Shown here: in pieces, positions 29,070-38,916 of the stretch
How positions within the stretch are numbered: position 1 is the stretch's first letter
Layout of the letters: each line of letters opens with the position of its first letter
Assembly: GCA_029433345.1 (NCBI GenBank)
Contig: JAQTHY010000001.1
Location: 310,001 to 374,000 of the forward strand
Direction: 5' to 3'
Source of the DNA: Orbaceae bacterium ESL0727
Lineage (GTDB): Bacteria; Pseudomonadota; Gammaproteobacteria; Enterobacterales; Orbaceae
Length of the DNA: 64,000 bases
Program-made: the position numbers and the translations under genes
The notes under the pieces: generated by a model
Told to the model about the DNA's origin: nothing
Seen by the model: the letters and a program-made list of their open reading frames with translations, nothing else
The model's database searches: none

Positions 29070-30947
29070 TTATAATTCATCGATCTTATGACCGGCAAGT
29101 GCATGACGAATTGAGCGATCCATTCGCTGGGCAGCAAAATTTTGTGTGATTTTGTCTAAATATTTTATCTGCGCTTCTATCGCGTAACGATCATCTGATT
29201 TTGCTAGCTCGGCTAACTGCGCTTTTGCGGTTAAAATCATCGTTAATTGTTGTTCATCTAATAAATCTGCATCTTTATCCAGTGCAGTTTGTAAAACTTC
29301 TAGCACTCTTGCCGCTTCTACTTTCTGTTCAGAAAGCATTCTGGCCTGTTTATCCTGATCAGCATGCTCAATCGAATCTTGCAACATATCGGCAATTTCA
29401 TGATCGGTTAAACCATATGACGGTTTGACCTGAATGGCAGCTTCAATACCTGTCGATTTTTCCATCGCCGTGACACTGAGTAATCCATCAGCATCAACTT
29501 GGAAGGTCACCCGGATATGCGCACCGCCTGCCGGCATAGGGGGAATACCACGCAAGGTAAATCGTGCAAGTGATCGACAATCTTTGACGGATTCACGTTC
29601 ACCTTGTAAAACATGAATCATCATCGCTGTTTGACCATCTTTAAAGGTGGTAAATTCCTGTGCCCGCGCACAAGGAATAGTACTATTCCGTGGAATGATT
29701 TTTTCAACTAATTCGCCCATTGTTTCAATCCCCAATGAGAGCGGAATCACGTCGAGGAGTAGCATATCAGAGTCAGGTTTGTTACCCACCAAGATATCAG
29801 CTTGGATTGCCGCACCAATTGCCACGACGCGATCTGGATCAATCGAGGTCAGCGGCTCTTTTTTAAAGTAATCACCCACTAACTGCCTAACTAAAGGGAC
29901 TCGCGTCGAGCCGCCTACCATGACGACATCAACAACTTCAGCGACTGAAATATCTGCATCTTTTAGAGCGCGGCGACAAACTTGCAATGTGCGTTTTACC
30001 CATGGCGTAATTAACTGATCAAATTCTGCTCGGGTAATCGTGAGTGACTGCTTACTTGAAATAGGTGGCTCATTTAATGTAATGGTAATTGCTTCTTGTT
30101 GACTTAAAGCAATTTTAACCGCTACCGCTTTATCCATAATCTGCTGATTAATAAACGGGTCTTTAGTCTCTAACAGGCCTAATTTGGCTTTTATTGTTTC
30201 CGCTAATAGTCGATCAAAGTCATCACCGCCGAGTGCAGAATCGCCGCCAGTAGACAACACTTCAAAGACACCGCGTTGCAATCGCAAAATTGAAATATCA
30301 AAAGTACCGCCGCCAAGATCATAAACGGCAATCACTCCTTCTTTACCGGAATCAAGCCCATATGCGATAGCCGCCGCAGTCGGTTCATTTAATAATCGCA
30401 AGACATGTAATCCCGCTAATTTAGCCGCATCTTTGGTGGCTTGTCTTTGTGCATCATCAAAATAGGCTGGAACGGTAACGACGACGCCATCCAGTTCGCC
30501 CCCTAAGGTTGCTTTAGCGCGATCGGCTAACGTTTTTAAAATTTCGGCAGAAACCTGTACAGGATTAACTGAAGCATTAGGGAGATTAAGTTGTGGGACA
30601 CCGTTTTCTGTCGCATCGAGCGAATAAGGAAAGTGTGTGGTATCAATATCGCTCAAACTGCGGCCCATTAATCGTTTGATCGAACTGATTGTATTATAAG
30701 GATCTTGCGCGGCCTGTTTTTTAGCCACTTCACCCACGCTAATGATAGGTGAATTATCGTTACTTCGACCATAATGCACCACTGAAGGTAACAGATGATT
30801 TCCCTGCAAATCAGGTAGAGTTTCAGCTTGGCCACTTCTTACTGTTGCCACCAAAGAGTTGGTTGTACCAAGATCGATGCCTATCGCAAAACGGCGTTGA
30901 TGTGGTTCGGGTGTTTGTCCAGGTTCACTGATTTGTAATAATACCAT
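29070..30947 (-). CDS. hscA: Fe-S cluster assembly chaperone HscA
   Basis: Specialised Hsp70 that, with HscB, helps release clusters from IscU by binding its LPPVK loop. 625 residues; [43 protein letters not shown] and the substrate domain with [19 protein letters not shown] are all present. The N-terminus [19 protein letters not shown] mirrors E. coli HscA. It is 43 bases downstream of hscB. The matching client motif LPPVK is visible in IscU at 32164-32550. Confidence 0.97.
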   Translation of the reverse strand: MVLLQISEPGQTPEPHQRRFAIGIDLGTTNSLVATVRSGQAETLPDLQGNHLLPSVVHYGRSNDNSPIISVGEVAKKQAAQDPYNTISSIKRLMGRSLSDIDTTHFPYSLDATENGVPQLNLPNASVNPVQVSAEILKTLADRAKATLGGELDGVVVTVPAYFDDAQRQATKDAAKLAGLHVLRLLNEPTAAAIAYGLDSGKEGVIAVYDLGGGTFDISILRLQRGVFEVLSTGGDSALGGDDFDRLLAETIKAKLGLLETKDPFINQQIMDKAVAVKIALSQQEAITITLNEPPISSKQSLTITRAEFDQLITPWVKRTLQVCRRALKDADISVAEVVDVVMVGGSTRVPLVRQLVGDYFKKEPLTSIDPDRVVAIGAAIQADILVGNKPDSDMLLLDVIPLSLGIETMGELVEKIIPRNSTIPCARAQEFTTFKDGQTAMMIHVLQGERESVKDCRSLARFTLRGIPPMPAGGAHIRVTFQVDADGLLSVTAMEKSTGIEAAIQVKPSYGLTDHEIADMLQDSIEHADQDKQARMLSEQKVEAARVLEVLQTALDKDADLLDEQQLTMILTAKAQLAELAKSDDRYAIEAQIKYLDKITQNFAAQRMDRSIRHALAGHKIDEL

Positions 30948-30990
30948 TGATTATCTCTAAACTTTATTATCTTTATTGTTATCTTGAAAC

Positions 30991-31515
30991 TTAATTATCC
31001 GCGGCTTCTTGTATCATTTCGATCTGTTCAATTAAACGATCCAGATAACGGATTTTATATAGCTGCTGCTGCGCCGCTGACCACATTTTTTGTTGAAGAT
31101 CGTGTAATAATTGTTGATAAACGCACTGCTTACGCTGTTTGACATCCAAGTAGAAATCATCAACTTGCGCGGCATCTTGTGCTATTTCATCTAACTGCTC
31201 ACGTAAAGTAAACTGTTCCATTAAAAAATCAGTATCATGAATAATATCTTGTTCCGCATTTAATTCGATACCTTGTAATAACAACCAATGTTCAGCCGCC
31301 TTGACGGGATCTTTTAAAATTCGATAACCATCATTAATCAGTGCTGATTTTTGCATAACAGCCGCTTTATCACTTTCAGTTGCAACATGATTATCGGTCG
31401 TCGCAAAATTATCGGGATGATATTGCCGTTGTAACTGTTGATAATGCATTGTTAACTGCGCTAAATCAACCGGTAGTTGGCTCGGTAATTGAAATAACTC
31501 AAAATAATTAGTCAT
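30991..31515 (-). CDS. hscB: Fe-S cluster co-chaperone HscB
   Basis: J-domain co-chaperone of HscA that also binds IscU. MTNYFELFQLP starts the J-domain, which keeps the HPD motif (QRQYHPDNFAT). The C-terminal helical part (LREQLDEIAQDAAQVDDFYLDVK, KIRYLDRLIEQIE) is typical. I use the ATG at 31515 (174 residues; 171 in E. coli) rather than the GTG two codons upstream. Confidence 0.95.
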   Translation of the reverse strand: MTNYFELFQLPSQLPVDLAQLTMHYQQLQRQYHPDNFATTDNHVATESDKAAVMQKSALINDGYRILKDPVKAAEHWLLLQGIELNAEQDIIHDTDFLMEQFTLREQLDEIAQDAAQVDDFYLDVKQRKQCVYQQLLHDLQQKMWSAAQQQLYKIRYLDRLIEQIEMIQEAADN

Positions 31516-31521
31516 AACCAC

Positions 31522-31601
31522 ATTACCTATAAATAAAATTGTTTATAAATAACATTCTCTATAAATAAAACTGCCTATACATAAAACCGTCTATACATAG
31601 A
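31522..31601. repeat. Five 16-bp tandem units between iscA and hscB
   Basis: ATTACCTATAAATAAA, ATTGTTTATAAATAAC, ATTCTCTATAAATAAA, ACTGCCTATACATAAA and ACCGTCTATACATAGA run in exact 16-base steps. The array sits inside the isc operon, immediately upstream of the hscB start, so it may reduce or change hscB expression. Confidence 0.88.
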
Positions 31602-31689
31602 AATATGAGATAAATAGTTTAGATGATAAATCAATATGATCACTAAAATGATCACTTAATGTGGAAATACCAATAAAAATAGCGGGAGT

Positions 31690-32013
31690 CTAAACATTAA
31701 AACTTTCACCACAACCACATTCATTATGTGAGTTAGGATTTTTAAATTTGAAGCCTTCGTTTAGTCCTTCTTTGACAAAATCAAGCTCAGTGCCATCAAG
31801 ATAAACTAAGCTTTTTTTGTCGACGATAATTTTGACATTTTGATCTTCAAATACATTATCATCATCATTAATACTATCCGCAAATTCGAGTACATATGCC
31901 ATTCCAGAGCAACCCGATGTTTTAACACCCAGTCGTAAGCCGACCCCTTTGCCACGTTTAGTCAGAAATGTTTGTATACGACTGGCGGCACTGTCTGTTA
32001 ATGTAATTGCCAT
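31690..32013 (-). CDS. iscA: A-type Fe-S carrier IscA
   Basis: 107 residues, the E. coli length. The three cluster/iron ligands are in SGCSGMAY (Cys35) and ECGCGESF (Cys99, Cys101). IscA carries or donates clusters to apo-proteins. The second of two adjacent ATGs (32013, [10 protein letters not shown]) is best placed relative to GGAG. It follows iscU after 150 bases that contain a strong hairpin. Confidence 0.96.
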   Translation of the reverse strand: MAITLTDSAASRIQTFLTKRGKGVGLRLGVKTSGCSGMAYVLEFADSINDDDNVFEDQNVKIIVDKKSLVYLDGTELDFVKEGLNEGFKFKNPNSHNECGCGESFNV

Positions 32014-32124
32014 CATCTACTCCATTGATGTTTTTCGTCAAATTCTTGTTGTCAAAAAATAGTTCATTGCTTGTACAAATTGATTACACAATACGATTGA
32101 TTACATTGTACATAGTTGTACATA

Positions 32125-32154
32125 AGAGAGTACCTTGAAAAGACGATACTCTCT
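32125..32154. other. Hairpin between iscU and iscA
   Basis: AGAGAGTA (32125-32132) pairs perfectly with TACTCTCT (32147-32154) across 14 bases. It lies inside the operon, just after the iscU stop. There is no T-tract, so RNA stabilisation or processing is more likely than full termination. Confidence 0.6.
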
Positions 32155-32163
32155 ACGCGTTGA

Positions 32164-32550
32164 TTATTTCTGCTCTTTTTTGCTTTTGTAATCTTTAATC
32201 GCTGCTTTAATCGCATCTTCCGCTAAAATAGAACAGTGGATTTTCACGGGTGGTAAAGCAAGCTCTTCGGCAATATCCGTATTTTTAATGGCGCCAGCTT
32301 CGTCAAGTGATTTACCTTTTATCCATTCAGTGACCAGCGAACTTGACGCAATCGCACTACCGCATCCATAAGTTTTAAATTTAGCATCTTCAATAATACC
32401 ATTATCATTCACTTTGATCTGTAGACGCATGACATCACCACAAGCAGGAGCCCCGACCATACCGCTGCCCACATTAGGATCATTTTTGTCAAAAGATCCT
32501 ACATTACGAGGATGTTCATAATGATCCACTACTTTTTCGCTATACGCCAT
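32164..32550 (-). CDS. iscU: Fe-S cluster scaffold IscU
   Basis: 128-residue scaffold on which IscS-derived sulfur and iron form 2Fe-2S and 4Fe-4S clusters. Cys37, Asp39, Cys63 and Cys106 are present (GAPACGDVM, KTYGCGSAI, KIHCSILAEDAI), and LPPVK, the HscA-binding loop, precedes Cys106. It lies 208 bases downstream of iscS, without intervening gene. Confidence 0.98.
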   Translation of the reverse strand: MAYSEKVVDHYEHPRNVGSFDKNDPNVGSGMVGAPACGDVMRLQIKVNDNGIIEDAKFKTYGCGSAIASSSLVTEWIKGKSLDEAGAIKNTDIAEELALPPVKIHCSILAEDAIKAAIKDYKSKKEQK

Positions 32551-32758
32551 AATTGTATCCTTAATTCTTGCGAATTTTTATTGAGTCCCGCCGATAATTA
32601 TAGGCGACACTAAGAAATAGAGAAGATTTTTTAGGGGAATCTATGTGGCTATACGTTATCGTTTGTTTAACGCATTCGATTTCGTTTAAAACAATTTAGC
32701 CACAATGGATATAATGCCCCTTACTGCACCTTACACAAAGCCTTGCAATCAAGACAGC

Positions 32759-33973
32759 TTAGTGCGCTGACCATTCGATTTGGGTAAGATCGACCCCTTC
32801 TTTAAACATTTCCCACAGCGGTGAAAGTTCTCTTAATTTATCAATCGATCCTCTGACCATATTTATCACATAATCGATCTCTTCTTCAGTGGTAAAACGA
32901 CCAATCGAAAAACGAATTGAACTATGTGCCAGCTCATCATTCAAGCCTAATGCTCTTAATACATATGAAGGCTCCAAACTGGCTGATGTACATGCTGAAC
33001 CGGATGAAACAGCCAGATCTTTTAATGCCATCATTAAAGATTCACCTTCAATATAAGCAAAGCTCACATTTAAAATGTTCGGTGCGCTGTGTTCTAATGA
33101 ACCATTAAGATAAACTTCTTCAATATCTTTTAGGCCATTCCATAAACGGTTTTTTAAGTTACGTAGATGAGGCACTTCGGTCGGCATAAGCTCTTTCGCT
33201 AATTTATAAGCTTCGCCCATTCCCACAATTTGGTGTACCGGTAACGTACCTGAACGCATGCCCCGTTCATGGCCACCGCCATGCATTTGTGCTTCAATAC
33301 GGACTCGCGGTTTACGTCGAACATAGAGTCCACCAATCCCTTTAGGTCCATACAATTTATGGCTCGAAAAGGACATTAAGTCGATTTTGAGTTTAGTTAA
33401 GTCAATCGGTACTTTACCCACAGCTTGGGTGGCATCAACATGAAATACAATACCGCGACTACGGCACATTTCGCCAATTTTTTCGATATCTTGAATCACA
33501 CCGGTTTCATTATTAACAAACATAATGGATACAAGTGTAGTATCAGGGCGCATAGCTGCTTCAAGTTTATTGAGATCTAAAATACCATCTGATTCAGGTG
33601 CGAGATAGGTCACTTCGAAACCTTCGCGTTCCAATTGACGGCAAGTATCAAGCACGGCTTTATGTTCAGTTTTGCAGGTAATAATATGTTTGCCGCGTGC
33701 TTTATTAAAATGTGCAGCACCTTTGATTGCTAAATTATCGGCTTCGGTAGCACCCGAGGTAAACACAATTTCACGTGAGTCGGCACCAATTAGATCGGCT
33801 ATCTGATTACGTGCGATATCAACCGCTTCTTCAGCTTGCCAACCAAAACGGTGTGATCGTGAAGCAGGATTGCCGAAAATACCATCCATTGTTAAATAAT
33901 GCATCATCTTTTCAGCAACACGAGGATCCACAGGCGTGGTCGCTGCGTAATCCATATAAATCGGTAATTTCAT
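32759..33973 (-). CDS. iscS: Cysteine desulfurase IscS
   Basis: PLP enzyme taking sulfur from cysteine for Fe-S clusters, tRNA thiolation and other uses. 404 residues, as in E. coli. PLP Lys206 is in [14 protein letters not shown]; the catalytic loop [21 protein letters not shown] holds the persulfide Cys328. The C-terminus [22 protein letters not shown] is nearly identical to E. coli. It is 128 bases downstream of iscR. Confidence 0.98.
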   Translation of the reverse strand: MKLPIYMDYAATTPVDPRVAEKMMHYLTMDGIFGNPASRSHRFGWQAEEAVDIARNQIADLIGADSREIVFTSGATEADNLAIKGAAHFNKARGKHIITCKTEHKAVLDTCRQLEREGFEVTYLAPESDGILDLNKLEAAMRPDTTLVSIMFVNNETGVIQDIEKIGEMCRSRGIVFHVDATQAVGKVPIDLTKLKIDLMSFSSHKLYGPKGIGGLYVRRKPRVRIEAQMHGGGHERGMRSGTLPVHQIVGMGEAYKLAKELMPTEVPHLRNLKNRLWNGLKDIEEVYLNGSLEHSAPNILNVSFAYIEGESLMMALKDLAVSSGSACTSASLEPSYVLRALGLNDELAHSSIRFSIGRFTTEEEIDYVINMVRGSIDKLRELSPLWEMFKEGVDLTQIEWSAH

Positions 33974-34101
33974 CTGCTACTCCCAATTAGTATTTTTAGT
34001 TATTCTGTTATGGCGACGAACTGTATCTAGAAAAACAGAATCTAGCAAGATATCTGTCAATTTAGAGGATTATCGCCTAATAATCCCTTCTTGCCATCCA
34101 C

Positions 34102-34557
34102 TTAATTAATGTTAACATGCGGGATGGCATGTTGACGTTCAGAGATGGCTTTTACATCTTTATTTTTAACCAATTCACTTAAGGTAATGCTGGTTAAAAA
34201 ATCATCTATGCGTTCACTCAGATCGTTCCATAATGTGTGTGTTAAACATTTCACACCACCTTGGCAATCTTCTTCGCCATGGCATTTTGTGGCGCGAACA
34301 CTTTCATCAACGGCTTTAACAATCGCACTAATTGCAATTTTATCCATCTCTTTGCTTAATACATAACCACCGCCAGGGCCCCTTACGCTTGCGACCAATC
34401 CACTTTTGCGTAACCGTGCAAACAGTTGTTCTAAATAGGATAATGAGATCGCCTGACGATCTGAAATATCTGCCAGTGAAACTGGGCCATCGGCTGAATT
34501 CAACGCTACATCAAGCATGGCTGTTACTGCATATCGCCCTTTTGATGTCAATTTCAT
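34102..34557 (-). CDS. iscR: Fe-S-sensing transcriptional regulator IscR
   Basis: Rrf2-family regulator that binds a 2Fe-2S cluster; the holo form represses the isc operon at type 1 sites. A winged HTH ([39 protein letters not shown]) is followed by the ligands Cys92, Cys98 and Cys104 ([20 protein letters not shown], with His107). I use the ATG at 34557 ([15 protein letters not shown], 151 residues), with GGGGGA 8 bases upstream. It leads the operon; two tandem IscR-like sites lie upstream at 34724-34773. Confidence 0.97.
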   Translation of the reverse strand: MKLTSKGRYAVTAMLDVALNSADGPVSLADISDRQAISLSYLEQLFARLRKSGLVASVRGPGGGYVLSKEMDKIAISAIVKAVDESVRATKCHGEEDCQGGVKCLTHTLWNDLSERIDDFLTSITLSELVKNKDVKAISERQHAIPHVNIN

Positions 34558-34723
34558 GCACAATTCCCCCTGATTTATACGTATCCCCTTATCGGGAATT
34601 TGCGATGAGCCACGCCCTATCGAATTCTTTCACTACGCTAGCAATATTCGGCAAACAGTCATCAACCAAACAGCCTGGCTATATTAGCATTAACGCGTAA
34701 TGGGTAGATGGTTTCCATTGTAT

Positions 34724-34773
34724 ATATCCTTTAATTTTAATCAAGTATTTAGTTGACTATTTTAGTAGGAATT
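34724..34773 (-). promoter_or_regulatory. iscR promoter with two adjacent IscR type 1-like sites
   Basis: Two 25-base windows, end to end, fit the type 1 pattern ATASYYGACT-N5-AGTCRRSTAT. The distal one (34749-34773) keeps TTAGTTGACT and AGTAGG with about five mismatches; the proximal one (34724-34748) keeps a good half, AATCAAGTAT. E. coli iscR also has two neighbouring sites over its promoter. On the minus strand TTGATT and, 16 bases on, TACAAT could be -35 and -10. Pattern seen; autoregulation inferred from the known IscR system. Confidence 0.75.
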
Positions 34774-34819
34774 AGAAATAGACGAAACCTATCATAAAAA
34801 CAAAATTGATTATTTTTGA

Positions 34820-35686
34820 TTATGACTGTTTTTTGGCTAACAATGTTGCAAATCGTAATTTAATGCGATTACCATTAATATCGGTTTTATGCAGTTCCCC
34901 AACATCTTCGTTATATTCTAAAATCTGCCAATCATGATAATAATCACGCAATTCGTTCTCCTTAAATGTAAAAGGAAAACCAACTGGGCACGGATAATCA
35001 GCAGTTGACATCGCGCTGACAATCAAATTATAACCATTTACCTTGGTATTCGCTTGCATATTATGGATCACATCGGCAATGCGTTCTGGCTGTAAGAACA
35101 TCATCACCACAGTGGAAATAATGAGATCATAATCACCTTGCCAATTAGCTTGGTTGATGTCATACACGGTTGCCTTGATATGCGCAAGGCGATCTTGCGC
35201 AATGATTTGCGATAGATTATCAATGCTCATTGGTGATTTATCAACGGCATCGACATCAAAGCCTAATAATTGTAGATACAGTGAATTGCGACCGCCACCA
35301 CAACCGAGATCGAGCGCTTTACCGACCGGGACAATTTGACACGCAGCAACCACATCTGAGTGGGTTTCTGTCATCGCATATTTTTTATGTGTGAAATCTT
35401 CAGGCAAGCAATAAAACGATAATTGACATTCAAGATCATCAGAAGTACTGACAATACGATGCCACTGTTGGGGCTCAATAAACGGCGGTTGATGATCAAC
35501 ATCATACTGTGCCATTTTGACGACTTCACCTTGCTCAGTTAATAAAGCCAACTGCAATGATCCCTGCATAATATGCAATTTTGCCCATGTCCCTACTACA
35601 GTGTTATGTTTTTCGCGAAAGGCTTCAGGTAGCGTTTTTGCGTTCCAGCGTGGTAATATTTTATAGCAAACTCGATTCTTCATCAT
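34820..35686 (-). CDS. tehB: Tellurite-resistance SAM-dependent methyltransferase TehB (two-domain type)
   Basis: 288 residues: an N-terminal DUF1971/TehB-N cupin-like domain (residues 1-95, CYKILPRWNAKTLPEAFREKHNTVVGTWAKL) and a C-terminal SAM methyltransferase with motif I ALDLGCGGGRNSLYL and FPFTFKENELRDYYHDW. This is the Haemophilus arrangement; E. coli TehB has only the methyltransferase. TehB volatilises tellurite in a SAM-dependent way and in Haemophilus is also linked to oxidative-stress resistance and haem use. No tehA lies beside it. A consensus IscR site sits 29 bases upstream of the start. Confidence 0.92.
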   Translation of the reverse strand: MMKNRVCYKILPRWNAKTLPEAFREKHNTVVGTWAKLHIMQGSLQLALLTEQGEVVKMAQYDVDHQPPFIEPQQWHRIVSTSDDLECQLSFYCLPEDFTHKKYAMTETHSDVVAACQIVPVGKALDLGCGGGRNSLYLQLLGFDVDAVDKSPMSIDNLSQIIAQDRLAHIKATVYDINQANWQGDYDLIISTVVMMFLQPERIADVIHNMQANTKVNGYNLIVSAMSTADYPCPVGFPFTFKENELRDYYHDWQILEYNEDVGELHKTDINGNRIKLRFATLLAKKQS

Positions 35687-35714
35687 AATTCCGTGGTTAT
35701 CTGTTTTTATCTTT

Positions 35715-35739
35715 ATAGTTGACTATTATAGTCAAGTAT
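35715..35739. promoter_or_regulatory. Consensus-fit IscR type 1 binding site upstream of tehB
   Basis: All 25 positions fit ATASYYGACTRWWWYAGTCRRSTAT: the left half reads ATAGTTGACT and the right half AGTCAAGTAT. It lies 29 bases upstream of the tehB ATG and 135 upstream of fabI. A second, half-preserved site (ATAGTTGACT) is at 35802-35811, nearer fabI. The pattern is seen; regulation of tehB, fabI or both by IscR is inferred. Confidence 0.8.
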
Positions 35740-35873
35740 TGCGGTGATGAGCAAGCGTTAATCGCAAAAGTAAACTTTCGATGAAATAAATTTACATCGC
35801 TATAGTTGACTTTATTGACCTATACCCGTTACCATTCAGCCACAATTGTGTAAAAACAAAAGAGGAACAATTT

Positions 35874-36662
35874 ATGGGCTTTTTAGCAGGTAAACGATTA
35901 TTAATTACAGGCGTCGCAAGTAACCGTTCTATCGCTTATGGTATTGCCAAAGCGATGCATCGTGAAGGCGCAGAACTCGCTTTTACTTATCAAACCGAAA
36001 AATTAAAAGGGCGTGTTGAAGAATTTGCCGCAGAGTTTGGCTCTAAAATCGTGCTACCTTGCGATGTGGCGCACGATGAAAGTATTACTGATCTATTTAG
36101 CGAATTAGGTAAAAGTTGGCAAAAATTTGATGGTTTTGTGCATGCGATTGGTTTTGCACCAAGTGATCAATTAGATGGTGACTACGTCAATGCCGTTACC
36201 CGTGAAGGTTTTGCTATCGCACATGATATTAGTGCCTATAGCTTTGTTGGTATGGCTAAAGCATGCCGTTCAATGTTAACCGATGATTCGGCTTTATTAA
36301 CATTGAGTTATTTAGGTGCAGAACGTGCTATTCCTAACTATAACGTTATGGGACTCGCTAAAGCATCGTTAGAAGCAAATGTCCGTTATATGGCTAATGC
36401 AATGGGGCCTGAAGGTGTTCGCGTCAATGCGATTTCAGCAGGACCAATTCGTACACTTGCCGCTTCCGGTATTAAAGATTTTAGAAAGATGCTAGCTCAC
36501 TGCGAAGCTGTTACACCAATTCGCCGCACCGTCACCATTGATGATGTAGGTAACTCAGCTGCCTTTTTATGTTCTAATTTAGCATCAGGCATTACGGGTG
36601 AAATCGTGCATGTCGATGGTGGCTTTAGTATTGCAGCAATGAATGAACTTGAATTGAAATAA
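35874..36662 (+). CDS. fabI: Enoyl-[acyl-carrier-protein] reductase FabI
   Basis: NADH-dependent enzyme that completes each fatty-acid elongation round, the target of triclosan and isoniazid-type inhibitors. 262 residues as in E. coli. The catalytic triad positions Tyr146, Tyr156 and Lys163 are conserved ([20 protein letters not shown]), as are [15 protein letters not shown] and [20 protein letters not shown] precedes the ATG. Ends at the bidirectional terminator 36704-36743. Confidence 0.97.
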   Translation: MGFLAGKRLLITGVASNRSIAYGIAKAMHREGAELAFTYQTEKLKGRVEEFAAEFGSKIVLPCDVAHDESITDLFSELGKSWQKFDGFVHAIGFAPSDQLDGDYVNAVTREGFAIAHDISAYSFVGMAKACRSMLTDDSALLTLSYLGAERAIPNYNVMGLAKASLEANVRYMANAMGPEGVRVNAISAGPIRTLAASGIKDFRKMLAHCEAVTPIRRTVTIDDVGNSAAFLCSNLASGITGEIVHVDGGFSIAAMNELELK

Positions 36663-36703
36663 TTGATTTATTCGGATTAGACATTTATTTTAATTAGAAG
36701 ATA

Positions 36704-36743
36704 AAAATGGGATGCAGGGTGATGACCCTAAATCCCATTTTTT
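36704..36743. terminator. Bidirectional rho-independent terminator fabI / glnS
   Basis: AAAAATGGGAT pairs with ATCCCATTTTT, with an inner stem AGGGT/ACCCT. A-tract before and T-tract after make it work for both convergent genes. Confidence 0.88.
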
Positions 36744-36840
36744 ATGGCATTTTTTTATGGCATTAACGCTATAATCCTAAAGCCATACCCATGTCTGCCT
36801 TATGGCAACTGGTATAGCGCTATCGCCACATCTGAGGCAA

Positions 36841-38538
36841 CTAGTTTTTTGCTTCACTCCAGCTATCTCTCAAGCCAACCGTACGGTTAAAGATAAGATG
36901 ATCGTCCGTCGCATATTTGCTATCTAGGCAAAAATAGCCTTCACGTTCAAATTGATATGCTTGGCCAATTTGCGCGGTTGTCAAATTGGGTTCGACAAAT
37001 CCTTTTTTGATCACTAATGAATCGGGATTGATGGTCGACAAAAACTCATCAGCGGCACCTGGATTAGCCGTGTTAAATAAGCGATCATAAAGACGAATCT
37101 CAGCCGGTTTAGCAAATTTTGCCGACACCCAATGAATCACACCTTTAACTTTACGTCCATCAGCAGGATTTTTATTTAATGTTGTAGGATCATAAGTACA
37201 ATAAATGGTCTGAATATTGCCTTGATCATCTTTTTCGACACGATCAGCGCGAATCACATAAGCATTTCGGAGTCTAACTTCCTTGCCTAATACCAGCCGT
37301 TTGTAATTTTTATTCGCTTCTTCACGGAAATCAGCACGATCAATATACAGTTCTTGCGTAAAGGTCACTTCGCGCTCACCCAATTCAGGGCGATTAGGGT
37401 GATTTGGCATACTCAGTACTTCATCAAGTGTATTAGAAAAGTTCTCAATCACCACTTTGACAGGATCAAGAACGGCCATCGCACGCAGCGCATTTTGATT
37501 AAGATCTTCACGAATACAGAATTCGAGAGTGCTCATTTCGACAGTATTTTCTTGCTTGGTGACCCCAATACGGTGGCAAAAATCACGAATCGATTCGGGT
37601 GTATAGCCTCGACGGCGCAGGCCTGCAATGGTAGGCATACGCGGATCATCCCAACCATCGACAATCTTTTCAGTTACCAATAAATTAAGTTTTCGCTTTG
37701 ATGTAATGGTATATTCCAGATTTAACCGTGAAAATTCATATTGGTGAGGGTGCGCTGCAATAGTGATATTATCGAGTACCCAATCATATAAGCGACGGTT
37801 ATCTTGGAACTCAAGCGTACACAATGAATGGGTAATATTTTCGATCGCATCTGAAATACAATGCGTAAAATCATACATTGGATAGATACACCATGTATCA
37901 CCAGTTTGATGATGTTCAGCAAATTTAATTCGATATAACACCGGATCCCGCATCACAATAAATGGCGATGCCATATCGATTTTAGCACGCAAACACGCCT
38001 TACCTTCGGCAATTTCACCGGCTTTCATTTTGGCAAATAACATTAAATTGTCATCGACAGTGCGATCACGATATGGGCTATTTTTACCCGGCTTAGTCAA
38101 TGTACCCCGGTATTCGCGGATCTCGTCTGCTGACAATTCATCGACATAAGCTAATCCTTTTTTGATCAGCTCAATGGCATAATCATAAAGTTGATCAAAA
38201 TAGTCAGAAGAATAATGAATTTCGCCATCCCACTCAAAACCTAACCAACGTACATCTTTTTTGATTGACTCCACATATTCCATATCTTCTTTTGCTGGAT
38301 TTGTATCGTCAAACCGCAAATTACATTTAGCTTGATAACCTTCACTTTGATAATACTTGGCAATACCAAAATTCAGACAGATAGATTTGGCATGACCTAT
38401 ATGTAAATAACCATTAGGTTCTGGTGGAAAACGGGTATGTGGCGCCTTGCACGTCCCAGCGGCAATATCCGCATCAATAATTTGATAAATAAAGTTAGTT
38501 GGGCGAACTTCGCTCTCGTTCGGTAATGAACCGCTCAT
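36841..38538 (-). CDS. glnS: Glutaminyl-tRNA synthetase
   Basis: Class Ib synthetase charging tRNA-Gln. 565 residues (554 in E. coli). The HIGH motif is in [18 protein letters not shown] and the KMSKS equivalent in [43 protein letters not shown] and the anticodon-binding C-terminus ([14 protein letters not shown]) match well. Monocistronic, convergent with fabI. Confidence 0.98.
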   Translation of the reverse strand: MSGSLPNESEVRPTNFIYQIIDADIAAGTCKAPHTRFPPEPNGYLHIGHAKSICLNFGIAKYYQSEGYQAKCNLRFDDTNPAKEDMEYVESIKKDVRWLGFEWDGEIHYSSDYFDQLYDYAIELIKKGLAYVDELSADEIREYRGTLTKPGKNSPYRDRTVDDNLMLFAKMKAGEIAEGKACLRAKIDMASPFIVMRDPVLYRIKFAEHHQTGDTWCIYPMYDFTHCISDAIENITHSLCTLEFQDNRRLYDWVLDNITIAAHPHQYEFSRLNLEYTITSKRKLNLLVTEKIVDGWDDPRMPTIAGLRRRGYTPESIRDFCHRIGVTKQENTVEMSTLEFCIREDLNQNALRAMAVLDPVKVVIENFSNTLDEVLSMPNHPNRPELGEREVTFTQELYIDRADFREEANKNYKRLVLGKEVRLRNAYVIRADRVEKDDQGNIQTIYCTYDPTTLNKNPADGRKVKGVIHWVSAKFAKPAEIRLYDRLFNTANPGAADEFLSTINPDSLVIKKGFVEPNLTTAQIGQAYQFEREGYFCLDSKYATDDHLIFNRTVGLRDSWSEAKN

Positions 38539-38916
38539 AGAAAACCTCGGGCTATTAAAAATTAATGCATGAATTAGAATATAATGTGAGAATATAACAA
38601 ATTTTTAATCATTCTAAAATGATTTACCCACGTGTCTATGATTTTTTATTTGGATTTTCTATCGCGGGCTTTACACACAAAAATTGTTAAATTATGCCAT
38701 ATCTCTACTACTAGTCAGCAAAAGGAAGGTATTAGGTTTATCAGTTTGAGACACTCACACGTTTTTTCCATTTGTTTAGGCAAGGTGAGTTTATTCCAGA
38801 AGTACGAATTGGGATACCCACTTCGTACTTGAATCTACTAAATATTTTTGACATAAACGTATAGTAGTTCTGAAACATTCATTACTGGTAATCGCAAATT
38901 TTGACTGTTGTTAAGT
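38539..38916. other. Intergenic region glnS / rstB-like gene
   Basis: It holds the glnS promoter side and, near its right end, copy 5 of the dispersed 33-bp element. A short inverted pair GTACGAATTGGGATACCCACTTCGTAC is visible at about 38802-38828. No gene is supported; the small plus-strand frame at 38632 has no ribosome site or homology. Confidence 0.5.
38848..38880 (+). repeat. Dispersed 33-bp element, copy 5
   Basis: TTGACATAAACGTATAGTAG followed by TTCTGAAACATTC, the form I take as consensus. It lies just 3' of the minus-strand sensor kinase gene. Confidence 0.85.

Noticed and set aside
38632-38832. 66-residue plus-strand frame between glnS and the kinase gene
   Set aside because: No ribosome site, no recognisable motif; the codons look random.
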